From: Puffinus mauretanicus | Taxonomy: Eukaryota; Chordata; Aves; Procellariiformes; Procellariidae | Length of the DNA: 64,000 nt | Direction: 5' to 3' | NCBI GenBank assembly: GCA_023333565.1 | Contig: JAJKFH010000385.1 | Location: 2,604,001 to 2,668,000, forward strand | In this document: piece by piece, positions 1-12,085 of the stretch | Position numbering within the stretch: position 1 is the stretch's first letter | Layout: each line of letters starts with the position of its first letter | Made by a program: the position numbers and the translations under genes | The notes under the pieces: model-generated | Seen by the model: only the letters and a program-made list of their open reading frames with translations | The model's database searches: none | Told to the model about the DNA's origin: nothing

Positions 1-650
1 CTCCTCTGGACTTGCTCCAACAGGTCCATGTGCTTCTTATGTTGGGGGCCCCAGAGCTGGAAGCAGTGCTCCAGGTGGGGTCTCACCAAAGCAGAGTAGA
101 TGGGGAGAATCACTTCCCTCGACCTGCTGGCCACGCTTCTTTGATGCAGCCCAGGGTACGGTTGGCCTTCTGGGCTGCCAGCGCACATTGCCGGCTCATG
201 TTGAGCTTCTCATCAACCAACACCCCCAAGTTCTTCTCCTTAGGGCTAGTCTCAATCCATTCTCCACCCAGCCTGTATTTGTGCTTGGGGTTGCCTCGAC
301 CCGTGTGCAGGACCTTGCACTTGGTCTTTTTGAACTTCAGGAGGTTCGCACGGGCCCACCTCTCAAGCCTGTCAAGGTCCCTCTGGATGGCATCCTTTCC
401 CTCCAGCGTGTTGACCGCACCACACAGCTTGGTGTCGTTGGCAAACTTGCTGAGGGTGCACTCAATCCCACTGTCCATGTCGCCGACAAAGATGTTAAAT
501 AGCGCCGATCCCAATACCAGCCCCAAGGAATGCCACCTGTCACTGGTCTCCGCTTGGACATCGAGCCATTGACTGCAACGTTGACTCTTTGAGTGTGACC
601 ATCCAGCCAATTCCTTACCTACCGAGTGGTCCATCCGTCAAATCCATCTC
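1..650 (-). mobile_element. CR1 LINE fragment, ORF2 RT region, runs off left edge
   Basis: Read on the minus strand, this is part of CR1 ORF2, the endonuclease/reverse transcriptase protein of the dominant avian LINE family. Recognisable blocks are the RT segment [20 protein letters not shown] (about 440-510), a catalytic box reading FANDTKL (428-445), the segment [20 protein letters not shown] (about 170-240) and, nearer position 1, a diverged [13 protein letters not shown] segment. Its wording differs from the copy at 13-16 kb, so it is another CR1 subfamily. The 3' end lies outside the window and the 5' end fades near 650, the usual 5' truncation. The frame is lost near position 145, and the second position of the catalytic Asp pair is changed. 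It is a dead insertion. The exact 5' border is uncertain by some tens of bases. Confidence 0.9.
110..634 (-). pseudogene. broken CR1 ORF2 segment (reverse transcriptase palm and thumb)
   Basis: This is the longest open stretch (174 codons) of the CR1 fragment. The first ATG has no meaning as a start, because the segment is cut out of a protein of roughly a thousand residues. It covers the tail of the RT palm, with FANDTKL at about residue 64 where active CR1 proteins have FADDTKL, and continues into the thumb region ([18 protein letters not shown]). Near position 145 the reading frame shifts: the expected continuation (serine- and arginine-rich, then [10 protein letters not shown]) lies in another frame toward position 1. 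What is seen is a frameshift plus a changed catalytic residue; the inference is a non-functional remnant. Confidence 0.85.
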
Positions 651-1440
651 TCGCCAATTTAGAGACAAGTTATTTCAGGCAGCATTTCCACTTCCATATT
701 CTGTCTGGCCTCACTTCTCAGTCAAAAGCAACTCAAAACAAAGAGATTTAAGGTTTTTTTTTTTCCAGTCCTTGGAGGAAGAGGTTTGTTTGCCGTACTC
801 TGACACTGTTATCTGAGGTAAAAAGTTTGTGCAGATGTGACAGTGCTCTGGCCTGAGATGTTCCTGTGCAGCTCTGCCATAATTAACCCAAAAAACAGAA
901 GTCTGTGCTCTGCTGTGCATCATCTGATGGATTATCATCCTGTGGTGTCAGCATCAAGGCATACAGCTCCTGGGAACATGGGTTTGGGTGTTTCTGAAGA
1001 GGTCTACTGCTGTAGCTTTGGCTTTGTTTTCTCCTCCTACACCTCTGGTGCTGCACTCCACTGATTTCCTGCTGCACTCAGTGCTGATATCACATATTTA
1101 TACAGCTATGATGTTTCATGATACAGTATGGTAACGCTTCTCAGCAATTTTGAGCAGCATTTGCCTGTTGCCTGTTTATAAATGCGGGTATACAGCAGTC
1201 TTGCCTGTTCTCCAGCACCCCTAGCCCCCTGTGTAAACAGCCAGTTTTGCTCATCAAGGACTTGTCAGAAATTTATCCATCAAAATTAAACAGATGAACT
1301 AAACAAGTAAAATTGTACCTGAATACCACAGCTCTTTCATTCCCAAGTGAACAGGGTTTTGTTTGCTGTAGCATTATTCCCACATAAAAGAAAAAAGATG
1401 CCAGGGAAGGGTGACAGAAGAAGTTTCAAGGTTCTAGGGG

Positions 1441-1458
1441 TGCATCTGCATCTGCATT
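1441..1458. repeat. short tandem repeat, TGCATC x3 (last base differs)
   Basis: Three adjacent 6-bp units, the last ending in T instead of C. Too short to be a classic microsatellite. Confidence 0.6.
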
Positions 1459-1680
1459 TGAGTATAAATAATGCCTGTGAACACCTGTCCCTTCTTAAAT
1501 TTGATCTTGGAATCAGCATTGGGACCAGCTCATTTGACGTCTCCTTTTTTAAATCAAGCTCTGCAGATAAAACTGGCTGCCTGTAGTGCAAGGCTGTCCT
1601 TAAAAGTGAGCTGACATTTATGCAAACATGACTTAGTTCATGCAGGAAAAGATACTCTTTGATCTGTGAGAGGACAAAAA

Positions 1681-1700
1681 ATAAAACTCCATAAAACTCC
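1681..1700. repeat. 10-bp perfect tandem duplication
   Basis: ATAAAACTCC occurs twice in direct succession. This probably reflects replication slippage. Confidence 0.75.
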
Positions 1701-3860
1701 AAAGGAAACCATTTTTCTTTTCTTTATGTTAGTAGATCAGTCTTCATGGAGATGGAGGAAGCTGCTCTGACCTTTCTGTCCCTGTGTGATACAGACTGAG
1801 CGTGACTGTTTCATCATAAGGGAGGCCAGTATCAAATCAATGGTTGGAAATAACTATGCCAGTTTTGGCGTAATTATTGCCATATGCAATGGGCTGTGTT
1901 TTCTGCAAATAATTCTATATTGACTCTGAGTTGTCTAAGATTTACTGCTGTTAACACAAACAGGATTATTTCTTAACTGCGTATTCACATATACACAAAG
2001 GAAGTGTTTCAAAAGGTGAAATTATATTTAAGTAATTGTTTCTTATTATACTGGGGATTTTTTTAAATTATCTTTTGAGGTTGTAATGAAGGACTTAGGA
2101 AATCTTTCAGGTTGTGAAAGTTACCCGGTAATGTCAACCTAAAGTATTAAAAAACCCGGTGTTGACCCCCTTCAGAAATAATGAGGTTTAAAAGGAACCC
2201 ACATTTTGCTCTGGATGTTTTGGGAATTTGAGTCTTTAGGCTATTCTTGGTTTCAGGCTGAAGCACTAAACCTTTTTAGAAAAACAAAGTAGACATTTTC
2301 ATGCCATTCCCTGGTTTGTGGAGCCGTTGCTTTAAGGGAAATGCTAGATTAATATTGGGAAAGTTGGCAGTAGCCCTTACTCCTCCTGCCAATGCAAAGC
2401 AAGGTCTTATTTTCCCTACTGCTTTCCCCGTATCCCTTCTTTTCGTTAGGTGGATGAACTTCTCTTTCTTGCTCAAAAACCAAATGCCTTTGCCATTGAT
2501 GCTGCTTTTCCAGCAAAGTCCTTTAATGCTGCTCTTTTCCTCTCCACATGCAAAGCAGCCTTTGTTCACACCTGCTGTGTGATAGGATCCTTCTCCCCGA
2601 GGAGAGCACAACATCTGTTTTGTTTCCTCAACGGAGAAAGAGAGACATTCTCAAGAAATTCTCCTCCTTTCCTGCTTGCTGACAACAAAAGAGATTTTAA
2701 AGCATTTGGTGTTTCTGGAGAGAGGAAAAAACAGTGGAGCCATAGGCAGGAAAAAAACAGCCATGGAAAAATAAATTGAACATAATTTGAGCTATAATTA
2801 AAGGTCTTAAAAAGAAGCCAAACTGCCGAGTTGGAAAGAAAAATGTGCATCTTGAAATAAAGTACCTTTATGGAAGGATGTGCTTGGGGTTACAGTGTAG
2901 GACTGCCATTCAGGACATTTTGGCTCTATTTCTGCTCTGGGCTTCCCGGGTGATACCAGACCAGAAACTTAACCCTTATTTGCCTTGATGGTCTGTATGT
3001 AAAATTTGGTGGTATTGTGAGTCTTGGTATTTTGTAGTGCTTGTAAGCACAAGGAGGTAATAGAAGTTATTTAAATAGAAGCTGCTATGGCATTGCCGTG
3101 ATGGCAGCTTTTTATTTATTATATTGAAAAGAGTTCATATCCTTTAAAATATTAGAAGCATTGTGAAACTGTGTTTAACTGTATCCCTGGGGAATCTGTA
3201 GCATAGTGTAACCTGCGGCTTCAGTAAGGGGCCTGCTTCAGAATGAGTTGGAAGGTAAAATAAAAAAAGAGTGCTCCATAGAGAGCTTCATAGAGAAGGA
3301 CCTTGTGGTCTGCTTGCTGATGCCGTTCGTGCACGTTGCATGTGACTTTGAAAGCAGCAGATTTTTTTACATACAATCTACTTGCTAGTTCGAAGCCAAA
3401 CTGAAACCAAAGGCTCTGATTGAGCTGTCTGTCATCTGGATGGGGGTAAGATTCACATCTGTGAGGTTGCTTCTGCTGTGTCATATAATAGGAAGCTCAC
3501 AGGCTGCACGATGTGATCGGTGGGAGAGTTGGGCGCTCCTGCTACTGCCTGGAAAATCCACATGTGCAGCTTTAAGCTACTAAATAAGCATTGCAACCTA
3601 CCAACGCTCCCATTTGTGATATGGTTAGAGCTGGAGTCTTACAGATGGCTAGTTCCATCATTCATAAATTCTTAAACCCATATGAAGAAATTCAAAGATT
3701 TTTATCTTTTAAAGGTGACCCACAACTCTTTAAACTCTCTTTTACGTTTACAGTTGAATACCTTAGCCACTCTGACAACGTTACGGATTTGCACTCAGCA
3801 AATCTGGATTTTGTGAGACAAATGAAAAGTCTATAACGCACTGTGACTTCCTTCTGCAGT

Positions 3861-3880
3861 ATAAATCAAAATAAATCAAA
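3861..3880. repeat. 10-bp perfect tandem duplication
   Basis: ATAAATCAAA occurs twice in direct succession. Confidence 0.75.
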
Positions 3881-4140
3881 CTTATTCTCTCCTGTTCTCA
3901 CTACTGGTATCAAAACTGTCTCCAAATCAGCATGGAAATGTACTAAGAGGTAAAGTAAGACGTGGATTTTGGTGGCATCTTGGTTTAATTTTTTTATAGC
4001 TATATTAGCAAAAATATACCACCATATTGGTGGTTATTGTGTGTTTGAAGGGCCAGTACAAATTACATTTTCAGAAGTGTCAAAGTAGGAGATAGTTGTC
4101 AATAGTATTTCAGGACTCTCTTAATTCACCAAGCATATTC

Positions 4141-4158
4141 TTGTATATGTTGTATATG
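4141..4158. repeat. 9-bp perfect tandem duplication
   Basis: TTGTATATG occurs twice in direct succession. Confidence 0.7.
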
Positions 4159-5044
4159 TTCCTGCAGATCAGTTTGAATGATCTTCTGTATTTAAAAATT
4201 CACCTAACAATTTCACAACCTGATAGCAATCTCACAGCACAGTATTTATCTTAATCTCATGAATTTGGGACACATGCTGTGGTTTAAAATAGAATAGTCA
4301 GGCTTTTGGGACCATTGGCTGTTACATTTCCGTGGTAGTCTGAACTTTGGGCCACTGGTGACGGTTCTGTCCCCTCTCCAATGCTCACTGTGATATCGTA
4401 TACATTTCCCAAACCTACTGTTCACTTCCATTGTTATCTCTGTTCGTTACTAGAGGAAACCACAAGGTTTCCACCATCACCATCCACACGTCTGTGGCTG
4501 AGGACAGGATAGCTTGTGGATAAGCAGCAAAGAACTATGGAACAGAAATGCCTTTAAAAAAAGTAACAACCAAAGAAACCTTGGCTACTGGAAACAGAAA
4601 ATTCAGAGCTTAACATTGGTTGAATTGCAGCAGAAGTAATGAAGTGTGAAATGTGCTATTCCCAACCAGTATGCCATGCTGCTTTAATTTACAGAATATA
4701 TAATTATATAACATTAACATTCTGGTACATCAGTCTTCAACAAAAATTGAAATGAAAACAGACAAATGCATGAATCTTTTTATAAGACAATTACTGTAAT
4801 AGCGGTGGATAAGAATACAAACTTAAGTAATTTTTGTTATTTTAAGATTATGCCTTTAAGATCCTTTGATTTTATGCCCTGGTAAATACTCACATGCTTT
4901 GCAAACCAACTTAGTTTAGTAAACCTTTACTAAACACTTGTGTAAGTCCGTCCAGCATACTTTTAACTTTATCTGAATCCTATAAGCGTAAGACCAGGGA
5001 TCTGCTTAGATATCTGCTTTAAAATTTCAGGGATAAACTACATG

Positions 5045-5125
5045 TGAGATTGGTTTTCCCAGTCAGACCATGGTCCATTTAGACCAACATTCAGCCTTTG
5101 GCAGTGGCCCGAATGAGCTGGTTAA
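5045..5125 (-). mobile_element. possible ancient CR1-like LINE relic
   Basis: The plus strand reads GACCATGGTCCATTTAGACC and then a diverged stretch ending in GGCAGTGGCC. From memory this resembles the segment near the 3' end of old sauropsid CR1-type elements (GACCATGGTCCATCTAGCCC followed by a CAGTGGCCA block). In that reading the element lies on the minus strand. No ORF or 3' tail repeat survives and the borders are vague. It could also be chance similarity over a short stretch. Confidence 0.35.
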
Positions 5126-7796
5126 CCAGATGTACAATGCTACAGCAATTACCATGAAAAGCACCACATCCCATCACTCCAGGCATCTGTGTTAACCACA
5201 GAGTTGTTAGAATAGTAGATGCCCTTTTATTTCATTTGCAAGGAGATGAAAAATTATTAATGGTTCCCACTATATGATTACAGAGAAAGAGGAGAGAATC
5301 CTTTCCTAATCTTCTGCAGGCAAATTTCTCCTCTGAGACACTGTTAGGTCCCAAATTGACCTACTGTGCTTGTGGTACAGTCCAAGTATCTTTTACTTTA
5401 ACTATTTTTGAGAAAATCCACCGAGTCTGGATTGCTCAGGAGACTCTTAGTGGTCTCTGTTGTCATTTGCTTTCATGTAGCTGAGGCCAGAAGTAAACAG
5501 ATGATTAAAATCAGATTGGATGGCTTAGAAAATGAATATGCTTTTCTAACATGCCCACTAATGGACAAGTATCCCCATCACAACCCTGCCACCAGGGCAT
5601 CCGCTCTCCCCAAAAGGCCAAGTAACTCACTTTCCAAGGCTAGTCAACCTCTCCTCCTCCTTGGATACGATGCTTGCTCTTAGGATCAATTTAGGAGGCT
5701 GCAAATTGCATTGTTTGGGGTTTCTTTTTTGCTCATACCTTACAGGTTTTTTCAGCTGAAGAATAAATAACTCCCCAGGCTTTGTTTTGTTGTGGCGTTT
5801 TGGGTTTTTTTTTCCCCAGAAGATGTGTATTAAAAATCAGATTAGCTTTCGTCTTTGTATTACTTGATAACGATTTATACTGAGCCCACCGGCAACCTAG
5901 GGGATACAGAGTGCATATGCACAGTCTGGTTGGGTCAAGAGATGACCTTTCTGAGTTCCTGTCTCCAGAGGAAGCAGAATTGTTTAGTCTCTGGGATGCT
6001 AACAGGGTAGTGCTGAGAGATAAACTAATTTTGGTAGCTTCATGCAGAAAAAAATCCCTCTGAAACTTAATGACCTTCTATAGGGGAAAAAGGCTTTAGG
6101 CATGAAGATACAAGCAGAAATCAACAAGATTGTCATCTGGGGAGTGGAGAGAATACAGAAAAAGAAACAACTGGAATACACCGTATGTTTGAGTTAACTG
6201 AAAGGTATTATTTTGACATAGAAGCACAAGTTGACAGAGAAGGTAGGGTATGATTTTCAGCATACCGCATCACTGTATTTAAAACACAGCACTTAATCCT
6301 TCACAAGTAATGAAGCAGGATTTTTATTAAGGAATACCTAATGGTTAGATATGTTGCATATCATCAAAGGCATTGAATCAAGGCAGCATTAAATTCTGAG
6401 AATCATCAGATGGTGTATTATAAGCAGGAGGAAAGTGGGCATCATAGTAGGAGGTTATACTGAATTTGGGGAAGAGCGGTACATTTTTGACAGGAACAAC
6501 AAGAAACTCACGTTATTGAGATTATGCTGAGGAAGATCGTCAGATTTGTATGGTTTTGTGGGTATAATATTTGAAGAGGTGGATCTCTTTAAAAAACAAA
6601 ATAAAACAACTGTTTAGAATATTTTTATGAATGAGTAGTTTTCTTACATGTACAGATTATGCAAGCATTCATACAAGAGTGAATGACGGCATGGCATGGG
6701 GATGTTTGGGAACAGAATTGTTCTCTCTCACCTTGGACCACAAGTTTCTTAGGGAAAAAAGTCTAGGTTGAATACTAACGAAAAACAGATATAACGAGGT
6801 TTCACAGATCATGTAGTCCATCCCTTTGCACTGAAACAAAATCAGTGCATAGAATTTATAGTCATATTTGGAAAAGGGATAGAGTTATTTTTAGTTGGCA
6901 ATATTAATAGTTTGATAGCATATCAGAAATGTCAATTATACAATGACCTATTATAATACTAATTGGACATATCATGTAGCTGTTGCTGAAGGACATGATA
7001 ATGGGATGGTAACTTACTCAAATTAATTCGTTTGTCACCAGCCCCTGGCCCATGCACTTTGGTGGTGACCAAGAGAAATAAGCTTATTCTTACAGAGATG
7101 GTAAGGCTGCAGATCTGCAAGAATACAAGCCTGTGTACTGCTCCTGAGTATTTGATTCATCTCTGAGAAGAGGAGATGACTTGTTCCTGTACCACTTCGG
7201 GAGCTCTGATATTGGAGGCTGTCTTAATGCAGAGATTGCGACATTGTCCCAAAGCAGCTACTTGGAGAATGAGTTGCTGTGGGACTTCTCTAGCTGGTGT
7301 TCCAGGTTAGACAGGCGGTGCTAGGTCTCGCTGAAACTCCCTCTGCTTTGGACTGACACAACAATAATACCAACTTTTTATGATATATGTGCCAGGGGAA
7401 TTCAACATATCCCTGAGCTAGCTCAAGTCTTTCTATGTTCCATTTAAGAACTATTGACAAAATGGGCCACATTAGCACTCAACTCATTAATATATAAGCT
7501 ATAAAAGGACCTGGGCAAAAAAATAAATAAAGGAAAATTTCTAAACCAAACCTATTTTCTGCTCCTATGCTCCTTCTGCTGGTTATGCAGAAGCAGTAAA
7601 CAAGCCCTATTCCCAGAGCTATGCTGACAGCACTGATGATGGTGGTGCACAAATTAGGAGGTAAACAAAAAGCCGTGTTAATTTCAAGCTCCATTAGAAA
7701 CACAGGCGGTAAAAAAAAAATCAATGTCTCCCAAACAGAAAAGGTCAAAATTGGTAGGGAGAGAAAGTTGGTTTTCCAGTAGGTATAAGACTTTTT

Positions 7797-7811
7797 AATT
7801 ATTATTATTAT
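7797..7811. repeat. short ATT trinucleotide repeat
   Basis: About five ATT units in a row, ending in TCATTTC. Confidence 0.6.
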
Positions 7812-8907
7812 CATTTCTTTTAAATTGGGTGTAAGCAAGAAGAAGCTACTGGACAGTGTCATGTTAATGACTAATACACTGAAAATAAACAACTACCAAA
7901 AATTGTTTTTAAAGAAAAATATACTCAGCTTTGGCTCAGGTTGAAATTTTTGTATTTAAAGGCTGGTTTCCATTTTAAATTTTGCCTGTAGTTTCTGTGG
8001 ATATTTGGTTACATTTATAATCTTGGCATGACACAATTCAAGATCATTCTTCTGAAAAGTGTAATCATCAGATTTCACTGTTTTCTCTTGGCATAGTCTA
8101 TTCTTGGATCCAAATCCTTGGGGCCTGTTAGTTTAAATTTTAGGCTTTGTTGTGCATCCAGATTAAGTCTGGAAATACATGTGTGTCATTTTGTTATCAA
8201 GTCGTCTAGCAGAGGATGACAGCAAGAACAGATACTGCTTTATATGTTTTCATTTTATGGTAGTGTGTCACCTTCAACTCCACTAACATTAAATGTTCAT
8301 CACTTCATGTGATCTTTGCTTTGCACATTAAACTAAATTTCATATGGCCATTAAATTATGTATGGTGATGGAGTTCTGCAGTACGGTGTTAGGAACCAGT
8401 TCTTCAGACGTGAATGCATATGCAAAAACGTTGGCATATAAACATCACAAAGTAAGTATGACCTTACGAGAGCAAAGTTACTGTCTAAGTGTTTGAGGAA
8501 CTAGTGGTCTTAGTGTGGCCACAGATGTTCTGAAAATTATTTTTCTAACACTTACTTACTCATTATAGCTCTGCTATAGTTATACACATTTAGTGTAACC
8601 TCCTTGATCAAGAGCAGTGTTTGGAACGAGGCTGTTAATGTTTCTTCGTTCTCCAGCACTAGGTAGTCACAGCTTTTTACTAATACTCATTAGTGTTCAT
8701 CCCTGTGTATTGGGCAGTATTCCCCTCCACAGAATAGGACAAAAACACAATGAGTTCGAAGACCATGTTTTATATATAAAAATGTATTAGCGTGATATGC
8801 AGATTGGTTTGAAACCATCTTCCACAAAAATATGGTCAATATTTTTGTAGCAAAGTCAGGATCTCTGTGGTAGAGAGCACAGATAAGAGATACAGTCACT
8901 CAGCTCA

Positions 8908-8928
8908 GAGCTGACTCAGAGTCAGCTC
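8908..8928. promoter_or_regulatory. inverted repeat with AP-1-type TGACTCA core
   Basis: The 8-bp arms GAGCTGAC (8908-8915) and GTCAGCTC (8921-8928) are perfect reverse complements around the 5-base spacer TCAGA. TGACTCA (8912-8918) is the consensus AP-1 site, and the CTGACTCAG context resembles a half MARE site. Binding is an inference; a match of this length arises often by chance, though the symmetry is less common. Confidence 0.3.
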
Positions 8929-9305
8929 AACACATTTCCTTCCAAACAGCTGCATCTCCTCATTGTCTCTTCATCTCATCCCTAAGACACAGCTTGCACT
9001 TCTAATTGTCAGTCCCTTCAGTGGACATTAGCATGCTTGTTAAATTGGCCATTTGTGTCCCAGAACTCCCCTGCCTGTCCAGTGACTCACTCAGACCTAC
9101 ATTTTGCATGCCCTCGGGGAGCATGGAACAAGTTATCTCTGTACTTTCAGCTTCTGGTCCTAAAACTGTTGCGCATCAAAATCAGTCCTCCCTTATTGCT
9201 TCATTAACCACTTAAAACTGCAGTTGTTGTGAGAAAAAAGTGACTTTTAAAGAGGAAGAAGTCGAAAAGGATGTGTTCTTTCCTATGGATTTCAACATCT
9301 TCTTT

Positions 9306-9320
9306 GTTTTGTTTTGTTTT
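9306..9320. repeat. GTTTT x3 short tandem repeat
   Basis: Three perfect 5-bp units. Confidence 0.65.
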
Positions 9321-11639
9321 TACAAGTTACCATGTGCCTTTTTCCTCCCTGGCTGTGCTGTCCTGCCAACCTTACGTGCCTGCCTCCTGTTTCTTAATGC
9401 AGTCACCACCAAAAGAGACTTACTCTACCTGACAGTGTTGTAATTAAGGCATGAAGGTAGCATACAGAAGTCAGTTCACCCGTCCATAGTTGCACTGGGA
9501 GTATAACGCTAACAGCAGTCAAATCTTGTTTGGCCAGGAAAGTAAGCAGCAGTGATTTGAGGATGTGTAGAAAGCTGATATGTTGAGTGCCGGTTTTCAA
9601 AAGTTCCCCTGATCTGTTTACTTTCATGTTCAAGTTTCAGCTCTCTGGGTTAATGATCGCCTGTTTTGAGAACATGACATTTGTATTTATTTCAGAAAAT
9701 TATACCTTTTGTCTCTCTAGAATAGACAATGGTGTGTTCTGTCAAAGCTTCAGTTATAAACAGCCTGTCTTCTGCAGGTACAAGGCCAAATACTGCACCT
9801 TGAAATCATGAGGAGCTAACTTCAGTGAGTCTTGGGGTTTGGCTAGCTGGTTTTTGTGTCTGTCTGATAATAAATTATGAACACCATGTTAAAAAGACTT
9901 TGTGAAACTAGCTTCATGACATCTAAGTAGTAATGACTTCAGTGAAGCTTGAGGGCATACGAAGTGCTCACCGTTTACTACTACAGTGAATTTTTTCACA
10001 AGGCTTTCCTCTTCTGCAGCACAATTAATTTTACGTTTCATTTGCTGACACTGGCATGCACTTAGCTTTATAATATTAGTTAAAATTGGTTTATGATGTC
10101 AGTCTTATTTTTAGCATACTGAAAGCAGGGGAATAATTGAAGTGTACTGTTGTACAATTTAGGGCTTGTGGTGGACTTGGAGAGATGAGGATGTGTCATT
10201 CCTGCTTCAGTTGGCCTAGAGGGAATAGCTCTTCTGTTTAACATTTCATTGTAATCTTTCTGATGATACCTCAAAATGTCAGCTTGTGCCTCATAGCTTA
10301 AGTTAAGTTCTTCCCAAAATAACTTCTGATGTACCTCAGAAGTTTAAAAATTAAATCTTGGTGGTATACACCAATAACATTTGAATCTGAAAGGCTGTTG
10401 AAGTTCAGTGTATCATTTATTTTGTTTTAGTTCTTTTTTCAGTTCTAAGTTGTCTCCTGTAAGTTAATACCAACGAGTTGACTTTATAGGCTGCCACAGG
10501 GTGCTCTGCTGGTCATGCTGAAAAGCTTTACCACGTTGTGGTGTTATGTTCTAGTGAAGTCTTAATAACTCTCCAGGATTAAAAGGAATTAAGAAGTTTT
10601 TTGTCTGGAGTTTTCTTCCTTGCTTTATATGATAGTGCTTTGGTTCTAAAATGCCTGTTTTTCTAATGAATTTTTAGCTTTTCTACAAAGAGATGAATGC
10701 ATTAGGAGGTCAATCAAGCATTGATTAAAATCTGGTTTGGGGCTCTCACTGATTTGCACAACCTTCCTTAAATCTTATGATGACTTGGAGAAAGGGACAT
10801 TCATACATGTTTCCTATCAGGAGTGATGTCTCATCAGAAGTTTGAAGGAAGAAGAACACTGAGATATCTACACGTGAATGGCATCCTGCTCAACTTGCCT
10901 TCAGGGAAAATAATGTGTGTAGATCATAAGGTTGGCTCTGTCTTTAGAGTTTATGGAACATTTGCCTCTGTGTTTGCTTTTCCCTTTGAGATAAAGCAAC
11001 CACTGGGAAGCACTGAAACTCAGTGTATCAGGATGCGCAACACACATTGCTCAAAGAGCAATAAGACCTTCATCAGCTGAACGAGTCGGTCCACGTGCTG
11101 ACCTGACCTTACTCGCACTTCTGTTAGAAGAGTAGGTTATTTGCCAGAGTTATTCTGAACTCTCACTATGAAAAATAGTTTTTCTGCTGTGCTCATATCT
11201 AAAAGCTATCTATTTTTATTGCTGTCCCCATCTGAGATATTTCAGGCTAATGAAACAATATGATTGTTTTTATCTCCAGAGTATTTCATTTTTACTGAAG
11301 AATGTCATACAGAAGAATGCAAATCTAAATCTGAGTGGTTATCTCTGCTAAGCTGCTTTTAAAAAATGAATTAGCTTAGTAAAGAACTGGCAAATACATG
11401 CCAAACATTTTGTGAGGATCGCTGATTGTAAAGTTTTGTTATACTGCGCTTTCTCCAAGCATGTACAAAAATAGCAACTTTGGAAATCATGAAGCTGTGT
11501 CTTTTTCGCAACTGAAGCCATTATGAGACTGCAGGCAGCATTCTCATTCCCTCTCTTACCCTTCGAAAGCTGAACATCATCTCGGAAATGTGAGGAAGGA
11601 GTAAGCGTGGTGCTTAATGTGACTGACTGCTCAAGAAAT

Positions 11640-11740
11640 AGGTACTATTTGCCATTTTAAGCATTAGCCAGCAATTAGGGTTTGCAGCACTGAGTCTCAT
11701 TCCGTTTTCATTAATGAGGTCATTAACAAAGATATGATAC
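11640..11740. promoter_or_regulatory. candidate conserved non-coding block (TAAT-rich)
   Basis: It carries GCATTAGCC, CAATTAGGG, CATTAATGAG and TCATTAAC within about 80 bases, a density of homeodomain-type TAAT cores often seen in developmental enhancers. There is no ORF and no repeat. The call rests on motif density only, without alignment. Confidence 0.2.
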
Positions 11741-12062
11741 AGTCTTTCCCTCCTGTTTCACATGCAACTCAAATAAGTGAAGACTTCAAATATTTCCAGT
11801 ATTACTGTCTTTATGAACCTGGCTCTGTGATGCCCGTAAGCACAAGAAAAGTGAACTTCTGCAGTCTTGGGGAAACTGCCCCCCACAAAGTGATTTGGAA
11901 TCTTTTTGAGCCCTGACTCTTGTGTGCATATGAAACCTAAGCTGCTTCTCTTTTGTTCCAGCCCTTCTTAGGTTCCCTCCCTTTCTAGCAGCTTTTATGG
12001 ACTGGCGAGGTCATTCCCCATTGCTGCAATTCCACCTCCTGTCACCCATGTCTAAATGATGA

Positions 12063-12085
12063 TATCACCTATGTTATCACCTATG
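12063..12085. repeat. 12-bp-period tandem duplication
   Basis: TATCACCTATG occurs twice with one base between the copies. Confidence 0.65.

Larger units (their letters stand above)
651..5044. other. unique-looking non-coding stretch
   Basis: No exon, RNA gene or recognisable interspersed repeat was found here. Open frames on both strands are short, overlap each other and match no family I know. Small features are TGCATC x3 (1441-1458), a perfect 10-bp tandem duplication (1681-1700), another 10-bp duplication (3861-3880) and a 9-bp duplication (4141-4158). Confidence 0.5.

Noticed and set aside
12..572. 186-codon plus-strand open frame
   Set aside because: It is antisense to the CR1 RT segment on the minus strand.
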